Positions 1-9,692 of a DNA stretch of 42,004 nt are shown here, piece by piece; the stretch's first letter is position 1; every line of letters begins with the position of its first letter. The notes under the pieces are model-generated. The model was not told the origin of the DNA, did no database searches, and worked only from the letters and a program-made list of their open reading frames with translations. The stretch is from Clostridiales bacterium. Its GTDB lineage: Bacteria > Bacillota > Clostridia > Oscillospirales > Oscillospiraceae. The position numbers and the translations under genes are program-made. The stretch spans positions 1 through 42,004 of the forward strand of contig JAAYBW010000266.1 in NCBI GenBank assembly GCA_012729975.1. Direction: 5' to 3'.

Positions 1-122
1 AATGGATGTGCAGTACGCCGTGAATAGCGGTCTACTATTTATGCCAAGCGAACCGCCGTGAGCGTGATCCGCATACTCGGTGGTGTGGGAGGACGGGGGT
101 TAGCCACCCCCTCCTACCCGAT
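1..122 (+). mobile_element. 3' end of a group II intron (domain V-like plus domain VI), truncated at the window edge
   Basis: AAGCGAACCGCC...GGTGGTGTG resembles the domain V base. GGGAGGACGGGGGTTAGCCACCCCCTCCTACCC folds as a domain VI hairpin with one bulged A (about position 116) a few nt before a CGAT end, matching remembered bacterial group II intron 3' ends. Confidence 0.68.
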
Positions 123-146
123 TATTCATATATACGATAAAAAGCG

Positions 147-3100
147 TTATTTAACGACTACACAGCTGTCTCCGAGCATTTCCCGCAGCTCTTCTGTGAG
201 AGCCGGATGTATAAGGCAGGCCGCCGCCAGCTTCTTTTGCGTGTCTGTAAAATAGCATATCATTCTGTCGCGTCCGGGGAACATCTCGACAAGCAGCTTA
301 GTGCGCTCATACTGGGGGCTGTTTTCGGAGGGAAGCTTCACCCACAGGGTCCTGCCCGCGTATACATCGCTCGCTCTTTCCTTCGGGCCGCATGACGTGC
401 TCTGCGGGGCCTTCTCATCCGGTTGAGGGGACAAGTCGGCGGAAACGGGAGACGCCGGGATTTCCTCGGATCTTATGTTCCCGGAGCCGATATCCGTCAG
501 CGGGCTGAGAGATTCGGTCAAAAGCTGGGGCTCCTTTTCATCGCGCAGGGAGATTCGACCGGCCGCGAAATAAGGAGTGCCCTCGGTGATAACGCCCGCC
601 TGTTCGTTTAAAGTGCGCTGGAATACGAGCAGCTCCATTGAAGCCGTGTCGTCCTCGAGCGTGACATAGGCCATCAGAGTGTTAGTGCGCGTCGTTTTCG
701 TTTTAACGCTCGAGACTATCCCGGCAATCGTTACCCTCTGGCCGTCTTTGAATTCCCCGGTCGCCTCATCGCCGAAAGAGGACATGACCCGGCTTATCTG
801 AACGGCGCCGAGGCGGGATACCGCCGATCTGTATTCATCCATCGGGTGGCCTGAAAGATAAAGGCCGGTTGCTTCTTTTTCAAAGAAGAGCAGCTCACCT
901 TTCGGGAATTCGTTAATATCGGGGAGGCTTACGAGAGACGCAGATTCGCCGGAGCCGTTTCCGAATAGATCGAACTGTCCGGCAAGGTTGTTGCGGCGGT
1001 CCGCGGCGACGCTGTCCATTACGAGCGGGGCTATTTTTATAAGCTGACTCCTGTGCGCTCCGAACCCGTCAAACGCTCCCGCCTTTATGAGATTTTCAAC
1101 AGCGCGCTTATTGAGTTCCGTTCCGTACATCCTTGTGCAGAAATCCTCCAATGAGGTAAAGGTGCCGTTTAAAGAACGTTCGGCGTCAACATTTCGTATA
1201 AAGCCGCGCCCGATGCTCTTAACCGCCGCAAGCCCGAAACGTATACCCTCGTCACAGACAGTGAAGCCTTCTCCGGATTTATTTATGTCCGGAGAAAGAA
1301 CCCTGATGCCGATAGAGCGGCAGTCGGAGATGTACTCCGACAGCTTAAGAGTCATGTCCTGGATCGAGCTCAAAAGGGCGGCCATATATTCTCTGGGGTA
1401 GTAGCATTTTAAGTAAGCGGTCTGATAGGCGATTACGGCGTAGCATACGCTGTGCGCCTTATTAAAGGCATAGCTCGCGAAGTCGACTATCTCATCGTAT
1501 ATGTCGTTAGCCGTCTTTTCGGGTATGCCGTTCGCCGCGGCTCCGCATATGCCCCGCTCCGGGTCGCCGTGGATAAAGGTGTTTCTTTCTTTTAGTATCT
1601 GGGCTTCCTTTTTTTTCGATATCGCCCGGCGTATCAGATCGGCCTGTCCGAGAGAAAAACCTCCGAGCTCCCTGAAGATTGCTATGACCTGCTCCTGATA
1701 TACAATACAGCCGTATGTGACCTCAAGAATATTCCTGAGCTTAGGATGTCTGTAAGCTATTCGCTCCGGGTGATGGCGCCTTTCTATAAAGCGAGGTATC
1801 GAATCCATCGGCCCGGGGCGATAGAGCGCAATTATCGCGGATATGTCCTCGAGGCTCTCGGGCTTGAGGCCTGTGCATACGCCCGTCATTCCCGTGCTTT
1901 CCATCTGAAACACGCCCGAGGTCTTTCCGGCGGTCAGCATGGCGTATACGCCTTTGTCGTCCTCGGGAATGAGGTTAAGCGAGAAACCAGGTACAGACTG
2001 TCTGACAAGCTCGACCGCGTCGTTTATCACGGTAAGGTTTCTCAAACCGAGGAAGTCCATCTTGAGTAATCCGAGTTCCTCGAGTGTCGTCATTGAGTAC
2101 TGCGTAACTATGATATCGTCGTTTTTAGACAAAGGAACATACTCGTATACGGGTCTGCGCGTGATGACCACTCCCGCCGCGTGGGTTGAAGCGTGGCGGG
2201 GCATGCCCTCAAGGGCTCGGGCGGTGTCAAGAAGCTTTTTCATGCGCTCATCGTTATCATAGAGCTCACTGAGCGGTTTTGAAAGGCGCAGCGCGTCATC
2301 CAGCGTCATATTCAGCGAAGACGGAACAAGCTTTGCCGCGGCATCTGCCTCGGCATAGCTGATGCCCTGCACCCTGGCGACGTCTCTTATGGCACCGCGC
2401 GCGGCCATCGTGCCGAAGGTCACGATCTGCGCGACATGGTCGCTGCCGTACTTCTGGTTTACATAATCTATTACTTCTCCGCGCCTGTTAACGCAGAAAT
2501 CTATATCGATATCAGGCATGCTTACCCGCTCGGGGTTAAGAAATCGCTCAAAATAGAGGTCGTATTTTATCGGATCGACGTCTGTAATATCCAGGCAGTA
2601 GGATACGATGCTGGCCGCCGCGCTGCCGCGTCCGGGCCCTACGGGTATGCCAGATTTTTTCGCGAACGCGATAAAATCGGCTACGATAAGAAAGTACTCG
2701 TTAAAACCCATGCCTCCGATAACCCCGAGCTCGTATTCGAGCCTCGGCATCAGCTTCGCGGCCCCGTCACCGTAGCGGCGCGATAGACCCGACAGGCAGA
2801 GCTTTTTAAGATAAGAGGCACTGTCGGTTTCTCCCTCGGGAAGGATGAATTGCGGAAGATGATATGTTCCGAACTCAAATTCCAGGTTGCACATATCGGC
2901 GATTTGAGCCGTATTATCGGCAGCCTCGGGGTATTCCGGGAAAAGGGAGCGCATCTCGGCTTCGGATTTAAGATAAAACTCGTCTGTCTGAAATTTAAGG
3001 CGGTCGGGGTCATCGAGGGTTTTCTGCGTCTGTATGCACATTAAAACGTCCTGAGCATAAGAGTCCTCGCGGTTTATGTAATGCGAGTCGTTCGTCAGCA

Positions 3101-3701
3101 CGAGCGGAATACCGGTCTCGGCGTGTATGCGCAGAAGGCCGGTGTTTACAATGCGCTGCTCGGCTATGCCGTGATCCTGAAGCTCAAGATAATAGCTGTC
3201 AGGACCGAAGATGTCGCGCATTTCCAGAGCGCGCTTTTTCGCGTCCTCGTATCTATCATCAAGTATCAGCCTCGGGAGTTCTCCCGCAAGGCAGGCGGAC
3301 AGGGCGATGAGACCTTCGGAGTGTGCGGCGAGCAGCTGCTTATCCACGCGGGGCTTGCTGTAGAATCCGTCGGTAAAACCGCTGCTTACCAGATAACAGA
3401 GATTGCGGTATCCGGTTTCGTTTTTGCATAAGAGCACGAGGTGATGGTTTTCGTTATCAATGCCGTACTCTCGGTCTGAGGCGCGTCTGGGCGCTAGATA
3501 TATCTCGCATCCGATTATCGGCTTTATACCTTGCTTTAAAGCGGCTTTATAGAAAGTCACACAGCCGTACATAACGCCGTGATCGGTAACGGCCACGGCG
3601 GTCTGACCGAGCTCGCGCGCGCGGGAAACCAGCCTGTCTATGCGGCAGGCACCGTCGAGAAGACTGTATTCGCTGTGGACGTGCAGATGAACGAAAGACA
3701 T
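147..3701 (-). CDS. dnaE: DNA polymerase III subunit alpha (DnaE type)
   Basis: 1184 aa; N-terminal PHP domain (FVHLHVHSEYSLLDG), polymerase core (PDIDIDFCVNRRGEVIDYV), C-terminal OB-fold region. Confidence 0.97.
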   Translation of the reverse strand: MSFVHLHVHSEYSLLDGACRIDRLVSRARELGQTAVAVTDHGVMYGCVTFYKAALKQGIKPIIGCEIYLAPRRASDREYGIDNENHHLVLLCKNETGYRNLCYLVSSGFTDGFYSKPRVDKQLLAAHSEGLIALSACLAGELPRLILDDRYEDAKKRALEMRDIFGPDSYYLELQDHGIAEQRIVNTGLLRIHAETGIPLVLTNDSHYINREDSYAQDVLMCIQTQKTLDDPDRLKFQTDEFYLKSEAEMRSLFPEYPEAADNTAQIADMCNLEFEFGTYHLPQFILPEGETDSASYLKKLCLSGLSRRYGDGAAKLMPRLEYELGVIGGMGFNEYFLIVADFIAFAKKSGIPVGPGRGSAAASIVSYCLDITDVDPIKYDLYFERFLNPERVSMPDIDIDFCVNRRGEVIDYVNQKYGSDHVAQIVTFGTMAARGAIRDVARVQGISYAEADAAAKLVPSSLNMTLDDALRLSKPLSELYDNDERMKKLLDTARALEGMPRHASTHAAGVVITRRPVYEYVPLSKNDDIIVTQYSMTTLEELGLLKMDFLGLRNLTVINDAVELVRQSVPGFSLNLIPEDDKGVYAMLTAGKTSGVFQMESTGMTGVCTGLKPESLEDISAIIALYRPGPMDSIPRFIERRHHPERIAYRHPKLRNILEVTYGCIVYQEQVIAIFRELGGFSLGQADLIRRAISKKKEAQILKERNTFIHGDPERGICGAAANGIPEKTANDIYDEIVDFASYAFNKAHSVCYAVIAYQTAYLKCYYPREYMAALLSSIQDMTLKLSEYISDCRSIGIRVLSPDINKSGEGFTVCDEGIRFGLAAVKSIGRGFIRNVDAERSLNGTFTSLEDFCTRMYGTELNKRAVENLIKAGAFDGFGAHRSQLIKIAPLVMDSVAADRRNNLAGQFDLFGNGSGESASLVSLPDINEFPKGELLFFEKEATGLYLSGHPMDEYRSAVSRLGAVQISRVMSSFGDEATGEFKDGQRVTIAGIVSSVKTKTTRTNTLMAYVTLEDDTASMELLVFQRTLNEQAGVITEGTPYFAAGRISLRDEKEPQLLTESLSPLTDIGSGNIRSEEIPASPVSADLSPQPDEKAPQSTSCGPKERASDVYAGRTLWVKLPSENSPQYERTKLLVEMFPGRDRMICYFTDTQKKLAAACLIHPALTEELREMLGDSCVVVK

Positions 3702-3721
3702 AATACACCCTCATAAATCGC

Positions 3722-3750
3722 TTGAATTCACATATCATTAATTGTATACT
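3722..3750 (+). promoter_or_regulatory. sigma-A-type promoter for the SLH/SGNH gene
   Basis: TTGAAT-N17-TATACT, 33 nt upstream of the ATG at 3783. Confidence 0.6.
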
Positions 3751-3782
3751 CTAAATCGTCCGGTTACAAGGGAGAATGATCA

Positions 3783-5036
3783 ATGAAAAAGTGCTCGACG
3801 ACCGCTTTAAGAATCGCCGCGCTGCTGATGGCCATATCGGTTTTATCGGCAGCAGGGGCACAGGCCGCCGTGCCGTTTCCCGATGTCGTGGAAACAGACT
3901 GGTATTACTACGCGGTCAGCTATCTGCAGGGAATGGGCGTTATAAACGGCAGGGATGACGGAACTTTCGGCGCTGAAGAGACGCTTGAGGCTTCGCATTT
4001 TCTTAAAATGCTCGGATGTGTTCTGTATCCGGAGGAAATAGAGGGAAGCTCACCGGGAAGAAAGTGGGCGGACAGGTTTTACGACGCGGCCGTCGCCCAC
4101 GGCATAACGGACGCATATAGTCTGAGTATGGACACGCTGTATACGAGCATAGACCGATACAGTGTTTCCGTGATAATTAAAAAATGCCTTGACAATATAC
4201 TCAAAGAGGAAATTACAATACCCGAGGATATATCCGATCATATAGGCGATGACGGCGCCATACCCGAGAAATACAGGGAAGCCGTTTATGCCGCTTATGC
4301 TTCGGGAATCATCAACGGCTATGATGACGGTGCTTTCCACGGAGAGCAAACGCTCACCAGAGCGCAGGCCGCTCAGATAATTTTAAAGATGATCCGGCCC
4401 TCGATGCGGCTCAAACAAAGCAAACCCTCACCCGAGCCCCCGGGGCCCTCCGACGGTTCCGCGGTAATGGACGACTGGTTTTCCGACGCAGTGTTTTTCG
4501 GCGACTCGCTCACGCACGGCCTGAGCCTTTACAGCGGCCTTACGACCCCGAGGTATTATCATTACACGGGCGCCTCCGTGTTTTCGGCGTCTTCCGTCAC
4601 CTACAGCAGCAACAGGGGAAGCGGCGCGACACTGTCTCAGGCACTGACGGGGACTGCTTATAAAAAGGTTTATCTGCTGTTCGGGATAAACGAGCTGGGC
4701 AGTGCGGTGGACAAGTATATAAATTATTATTCCGAGCTGATAGATAAGGTAAGACAGCTGCAGCCCGGCGCTGATATTTACATCCAGACCGTACTTCCCG
4801 TAAGCGCTCAAAAGGAGGCGTCCTCGACCTATTTTACAAACCGGAACGTCAACCGCTTCAATGAAGCGCTCGAGGAGCTTGTAAAGAATAAGCAGTGCAT
4901 ACTGGTTGACGTTAACAGCGCCATGAAAGGTTCGGACGGCTGTCTGCCCGCTTCCTGGACCTGGGACGGAGTGCATCTGAACAGTAAATATTACGCAGTG
5001 TGGGCCGATTATCTCAAAAGCCACACCGGGGGATAG
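3783..5036 (+). CDS. S-layer-homology-domain protein with C-terminal SGNH/GDSL-type hydrolase domain
   Basis: Signal peptide, SLH-like repeats (FPDVVETDWYYYAVSYLQGMGVINGRDDGTF; YAAYASGIINGYDDGAFHGEQTLTRAQAAQII), then VFFGDSLTHG, LFGINE and DGVHL hydrolase blocks. Confidence 0.85.
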   Translation: MKKCSTTALRIAALLMAISVLSAAGAQAAVPFPDVVETDWYYYAVSYLQGMGVINGRDDGTFGAEETLEASHFLKMLGCVLYPEEIEGSSPGRKWADRFYDAAVAHGITDAYSLSMDTLYTSIDRYSVSVIIKKCLDNILKEEITIPEDISDHIGDDGAIPEKYREAVYAAYASGIINGYDDGAFHGEQTLTRAQAAQIILKMIRPSMRLKQSKPSPEPPGPSDGSAVMDDWFSDAVFFGDSLTHGLSLYSGLTTPRYYHYTGASVFSASSVTYSSNRGSGATLSQALTGTAYKKVYLLFGINELGSAVDKYINYYSELIDKVRQLQPGADIYIQTVLPVSAQKEASSTYFTNRNVNRFNEALEELVKNKQCILVDVNSAMKGSDGCLPASWTWDGVHLNSKYYAVWADYLKSHTGG

Positions 5037-5065
5037 CAAACGGCAGCGCACCGCTCACTATAATG

Positions 5066-5908
5066 TTACTCCCGCGTGCTCACGCACACTGAATACAGCT
5101 CATTTTTCGATATGCCGGTTTCTTCGGAAACCAGTCTGACCGCTTCCATAAGCTTCATGCCGCCCGAACGCAGCTCGTCTACGCGTTCGGCGGCTTCGGC
5201 GGGTGAAGCGGTTTTTTCATTTACAATATCCGAGCCGGCAGCGCCCTCGACCACAAGCACAAATTCACCCCTTGGCGGATTATCGTTGAAATGAATCAGC
5301 GCCTGCGAGAGCGTTGTGCGGATGGTTTCCTCGTGAAGCTTGGTGAGCTCGCGTGATATAGAAATGCGCCTGTCCCCGAGTTCGGAGAGCATATCGCCGA
5401 GCGTTGTGAGCAGTTTGTGCGGCGCTTCGTAAAATATCATTGTCCGCGTTTCCGCCCGAAGAGACTTAAGATGGTCAAAACGGCTTTTTCTTTTGACAGA
5501 CAAAAAACCCTCGAAAGTAAAACGCTGTGTTGAAAGCCCCGAGACAGCCAAGGCCGCTATGGCGGCGCAGGGGCCGGGCAGGCTGATAACCTCTATTCCC
5601 ATTTCCGCGCAGCTTTTAACAAGCGCTTCGCCGGGGTCACTGACCGCGGGGGTGCCGGCATCACTTACGATGGCGCAGGACTCTCCGGCGATCAGTCTTG
5701 AGAGTATCTTCTCGCCGCTTTCGACGGCGTTATGTTCGTAGTAACTCACCAGCTGTTTTTTTATGCCGAGATGATTTAAAAGCCTGACGGTCACTCTCGT
5801 GTCCTCGGCCGCGATGAAATCAACGGCTGAGAGGGTTTCGGCGGCGCGAGCCGTTATATCGCCGAGATTTCCTATAGGCGTCGGTACTATATATAAAATT
5901 CCGCTCAT
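5066..5908 (-). CDS. rsmI: 16S rRNA (cytidine(1402)-2'-O)-methyltransferase
   Basis: SGILYIVPTPIGNLGDIT, AAEDTR, SDAGTPAVSDPG motifs. Confidence 0.95.
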   Translation of the reverse strand: MSGILYIVPTPIGNLGDITARAAETLSAVDFIAAEDTRVTVRLLNHLGIKKQLVSYYEHNAVESGEKILSRLIAGESCAIVSDAGTPAVSDPGEALVKSCAEMGIEVISLPGPCAAIAALAVSGLSTQRFTFEGFLSVKRKSRFDHLKSLRAETRTMIFYEAPHKLLTTLGDMLSELGDRRISISRELTKLHEETIRTTLSQALIHFNDNPPRGEFVLVVEGAAGSDIVNEKTASPAEAAERVDELRSGGMKLMEAVRLVSEETGISKNELYSVCVSTRE

Positions 5909-6624
5909 TGCGTATCCTCCGTATTATTCCTGGCAAGCAGCAGGGGCGGCTCGAATGACAAACCGGTGTTGCCTCCGCGCCGCCCTTCGACCAAGAGCAT
6001 AGAAGGCGGGGTATTAACCCGGTACTGCACAGGGCGCAGGTATTTGGGTTCTATGCCGCCGGTGCTCATTTGGTGAAAAAGCTCGCAGAGCCGCTCGGGT
6101 TTGTAGACCAGGGAAAATCGTCCTCCCCAGCGCAGAAGATAGGCGGCCGCGCCGCATATGTCGGCCAGAACGCAGAGATCCTCCGCGCGCGCGGCGGCTC
6201 TGTCGGGATCAGAGGGCGGGATGCCTTGTCCGACCGCGTAGTAGGGGGGATTTGAGATAACCAGATCAAAGCTTCCGGCAGGCAGCAGTTCTCTTATTTT
6301 TCGAAGGTCGCCGCATATGACATTCGCGGTAAACCCGTTTATATCGAGATTGGTCCTTGTAAGCGAGGCCGCCGCGGGAGATATATCAAGACAGGTGACT
6401 GACAAGCCGGGATTTCTGTGAAGCAATATGACGGATATTATGCCGCCTCCGCAGCCTAATTCACAGACCGATCGGACCCGATCGAGTCTGGCGTTTCTCC
6501 CAAGGAGCACGGAGTCTGAGCCCGGTTTAAACACACCGGATTTATGGAGGTACATCGGGCCGCCTTCCCATATTTTTTCTGCGCCGTTCAACAGCATCAC
6601 CCTGCCCTTCGGGAAAATGTTCAC
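5905..6624 (-). CDS. tRNA1(Val) A37 N6-methyltransferase-like protein
   Basis: SAM-binding CELGCGGGIISVIL and catalytic NPPYY motif; 4-bp overlap with rsmI. Confidence 0.85.
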   Translation of the reverse strand: MNIFPKGRVMLLNGAEKIWEGGPMYLHKSGVFKPGSDSVLLGRNARLDRVRSVCELGCGGGIISVILLHRNPGLSVTCLDISPAAASLTRTNLDINGFTANVICGDLRKIRELLPAGSFDLVISNPPYYAVGQGIPPSDPDRAAARAEDLCVLADICGAAAYLLRWGGRFSLVYKPERLCELFHQMSTGGIEPKYLRPVQYRVNTPPSMLLVEGRRGGNTGLSFEPPLLLARNNTEDTQ

Positions 6625-6710
6625 CGTGTCGGTAAATATAATAACATGAATTCTCGGCTGATGGTATAGTGTCAGCGGATCAGTGCGTGAAAACGGAATA
6701 AGCCTTAAGT

Positions 6711-6755
6711 AATAAATAAAAGTTCGGGGCCGTAACTCCCGAACTTTTATTTATT
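6711..6755. terminator. bidirectional intrinsic terminator
   Basis: AATAAATAAAAGTTCGGG / CCCGAACTTTTATTTATT inverted repeat with A/T-rich flanks, downstream of the minus-strand ferredoxin gene. Confidence 0.8.
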
Positions 6756-6766
6756 TGATGCGGATA

Positions 6767-6949
6767 TTATTGCTGGCTGACAGCGGATACGGGGCAGTTG
6801 GCTTCGCAGGTTCCGCAATCTACGCACTCGTTGGCGTTAATAACGAAAGTGCCGTTAACCTCGTCAATGCAGTCTACCGGACAATTAGCTTTGCACAGTC
6901 CGCAAGTGACACAAGAATCAGTATCTATTTTATACGCCAAGGGGTACAC
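6767..6949 (-). CDS. 2[4Fe-4S] ferredoxin
   Basis: 60 aa with two clusters: CVTCGLCKANCP and CVDCGTCEANCP. Confidence 0.95.
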   Translation of the reverse strand: MYPLAYKIDTDSCVTCGLCKANCPVDCIDEVNGTFVINANECVDCGTCEANCPVSAVSQQ

Positions 6950-7155
6950 CTCCTATGTATTAATAGATGCATTTTAACATAAAAAGTGAAAAAATCAACG
7001 GAATATTATTGTATACGGGAAGTTTGAGTCTGCCGTTAAATGGCAAGAATAAATGTCAGACAGCGATTGCGACAGTATTCAACATAGCGGATTGAGTATA
7101 TTGTAAAAACGGGAGTTTATTGAGCGAACGGACAGCATTGACGGAGGGGAAATCA

Positions 7156-9465
7156 GTGAAGGGTGAAAACAGACTGTCGGAACCGGCAAAGCATTCTCTG
7201 AGCCTGGCGTACGACGCGGCCAGAGAGCTCGGTCATTGCTATGTCGGCAGCGAGCATCTGCTTATAGGGCTTGCGCGGGAAACAGACGGCATAGCCTCGA
7301 AGATACTGACGGAGCATGGACTTGATCCTATACGTATTTACTCGCTTGTTGAGGCAAGCGCCTGTACCGGCACCCCGGGACAAGCGCCGACGTTCGGCCT
7401 GACGCCCAGGAGCAGGCAGGTGATCGAAAGAGGAGTAGCCGAGGCGGCAAGACTCGGAAGGGTCTGCGTCGGAACGGAGCATCTTCTCATGGGTATGCTG
7501 AAAGAAAGCGACTGTATCGGAGCGAGAGTCATATCGGGCACGGGTATTAACCTCCAGGAGCTGTACTCCCGGCTTATGAGCAGCACAGGCGGAGCGGGAG
7601 AGAGGAGCAAACGCGCAGAAGAGCTCACCGAGCCCTTCGCGGAGATCCCGAAGCGCCGCTGCGAGACAAAGACCCTTGACCAGTTCGGAAGAGATCTTAC
7701 GGAGGCCGCCTTTCACGGAAGGCTTGATCCCGTTATAGGCAGATACGATGAAATACTCAGAGTAGAGCAGATACTCAGCCGCAGGACGAAAAACAATCCG
7801 GTTCTGATCGGGGAGCCCGGAGTAGGAAAAACCGCCATAATCGAAGGTCTCGCGCAGAGAATAGCTCTTGGCGATGTTCCCGAAACGCTGCGCGGCTGCA
7901 GGATAATTTCACTTGACCTGGCCGCGATGGTCGCGGGAACAAAGTACAGAGGCGATTTTGAGGAAAGAGTCAAAGCCGCGCTTGACGAGGGCGAAAAGGC
8001 GGGAGATGTGATACTGTTTATTGATGAGCTCCATACGATTGTCGGTGCGGGCTCCGCGGAAGGCGCGATAGACGCTTCAAACATGATTAAGCCAGCTCTG
8101 GGAAGGCGGGGACTAAGGGTAATAGGAGCGACAACCACATCGGAATACAGCAGGCATATAGAAAGGGACAGCGCTCTTGAAAGACGCTTTCAGCCTGTCA
8201 TGATAAATGAGCCGACCGCGGAGCAGACGATGATTATACTCAAAGGGCTTCGCGCGAAATATGAGGCTCACCACAGACTGTGCATATCGGACGAAGCGCT
8301 GGAAGCCGCGGTCAGGCTGTCTAAAAGGTATCTGAACGGGAGATACCTGCCGGATAAAGCAATAGATCTTATGGATGAAGGCGCTTCACGCGTGCGGCTG
8401 GGAAAAACGGCTCGCGCGGCGGAGCGAAGCGACCGGGTCGGCGCGGAGGATATCGCGGAGGTTATATGCCTGTGGACGGGAATACCGGCAGCGGAGCTCA
8501 AGCAAAGCGAAAGCGAAAGACTAAGAGAGCTTGAAGTCCAGCTCGGGCGGCGCGTTGTGGGACAAAACGAAGCCGTCGGTGCCGTCGCGCGCGCGGTAAA
8601 GCGCGGCAGGCTCGGTCTGTCGGATCCGAAAAGGCCGGTCGGAACTTTTTTGTTTCTCGGACCGACGGGCGTGGGGAAGACCGAATTGTGCCGCGCGCTT
8701 GCCGAGGTGATGTTCGGCGACACGGGCGCGCTTATAAAGCTGGATATGTCGGAGTATATGGAAAAGCAGTCGGTGTCAAAGCTGATCGGCTCTCCGCCCG
8801 GATATGTCGGTTACGGAGAAGGAGGGCAGCTTACCGAGAAGGTCAGAAAAAAGCCGTACTCGGTCGTGCTTTTCGATGAGATCGAAAAAGCCGAGGAGAA
8901 CGTATTCAATATTCTGCTGCAGGTTATGGAGGACGGCGTCCTCACGGATTCGCAGGGCAGGAAAGCGGACTTCAGCAATACTATCATCGTCATGACCTCA
9001 AACATCGGCGCCAGAAAGACGGAGAAGGGGAGCGCGGCTATCGGCTTCGGTTTGCCGGATGAGGGAACTCTTATACGTCAGAAGGTTATCGAGGAAGCGC
9101 GCGGACGATTTAACCCGGAGTTTATAAACAGGCTTGATGAAATCGTCGTGTTCTCACGCCTGGGCAAAAAAGAACTCGAGCAGATAGTGATTACTATGCT
9201 AGAGGAGTCAAGGCAAAGGCTGGCGACAGTAGGGCTATCGCTTGAGTATACGGATGAGGCGGCGGCGCTTATCGCGGCAAAAGGGCAGGATGTTCGTTAC
9301 GGAGCAAGACCGCTTCGAAGAGCGGTCAGGGCGGCGGTCGAAGACAGAGCGGCCGAACTGCTCTTGTTCGGAGAAGCCCGAAGGGGTGATACGCTCTGTG
9401 CCGTTGTCGAAAACGGAGAGGTGGTGCTTTCGGTCGCGCTCGAAAGCGAAACGGCAGTGTCATAA
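7156..9465 (+). CDS. clpC: ClpC/ClpA-type AAA+ ATPase, short linker instead of middle domain
   Basis: GTG start with GGAGGGG-N6 (the track start at TTG 7120 is less likely). Two N-terminal Clp_N repeats, Walker A GEPGVGKT and GPTGVGKT, Walker B ILFIDELHT and VVLFDEIEK, IGF loop candidate for ClpP docking. Confidence 0.9.
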   Translation: MKGENRLSEPAKHSLSLAYDAARELGHCYVGSEHLLIGLARETDGIASKILTEHGLDPIRIYSLVEASACTGTPGQAPTFGLTPRSRQVIERGVAEAARLGRVCVGTEHLLMGMLKESDCIGARVISGTGINLQELYSRLMSSTGGAGERSKRAEELTEPFAEIPKRRCETKTLDQFGRDLTEAAFHGRLDPVIGRYDEILRVEQILSRRTKNNPVLIGEPGVGKTAIIEGLAQRIALGDVPETLRGCRIISLDLAAMVAGTKYRGDFEERVKAALDEGEKAGDVILFIDELHTIVGAGSAEGAIDASNMIKPALGRRGLRVIGATTTSEYSRHIERDSALERRFQPVMINEPTAEQTMIILKGLRAKYEAHHRLCISDEALEAAVRLSKRYLNGRYLPDKAIDLMDEGASRVRLGKTARAAERSDRVGAEDIAEVICLWTGIPAAELKQSESERLRELEVQLGRRVVGQNEAVGAVARAVKRGRLGLSDPKRPVGTFLFLGPTGVGKTELCRALAEVMFGDTGALIKLDMSEYMEKQSVSKLIGSPPGYVGYGEGGQLTEKVRKKPYSVVLFDEIEKAEENVFNILLQVMEDGVLTDSQGRKADFSNTIIVMTSNIGARKTEKGSAAIGFGLPDEGTLIRQKVIEEARGRFNPEFINRLDEIVVFSRLGKKELEQIVITMLEESRQRLATVGLSLEYTDEAAALIAAKGQDVRYGARPLRRAVRAAVEDRAAELLLFGEARRGDTLCAVVENGEVVLSVALESETAVS

Positions 9466-9530
9466 TCGGGAACCGGTAAAAGGTTTGAAAGGTTCGCGGA
9501 CCGGTCCAAAACCGGCTATTAATGCAGCTT

Positions 9531-9583
9531 AATAAATAACACCTCATTTCCTGAATCATTTGAAATGAGGTGTTTGTTATTTG
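9531..9583 (+). terminator. intrinsic terminator downstream of clpC-like gene
   Basis: AACACCTCATTTC-N11-GAAATGAGGTGTT followed by TGTTATTT. Confidence 0.7.
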
Positions 9584-9692
9584 TGCGCTGCGAGGTATTA
9601 GTATATGCAATTGTCTGCAATGAAACCGAAAAGATTATATAAATCCTCACTAGTCTATCGTCATTATTATGTAAACCGAGAGAGGCTGATGC

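Noticed and set aside
1087-2262. Several + strand ORFs over 60 aa within dnaE (1087-1401, 1746-2069, 1939-2262)
   Set aside because: They are antisense to a clear dnaE reading frame and show no recognisable domains; typical shadow ORFs of GC-rich coding sequence.
4428-5051. 207-aa minus-strand ORF opposite the SLH/SGNH gene
   Set aside because: Antisense to a well-supported protein with signal peptide and catalytic motifs; no family resemblance.
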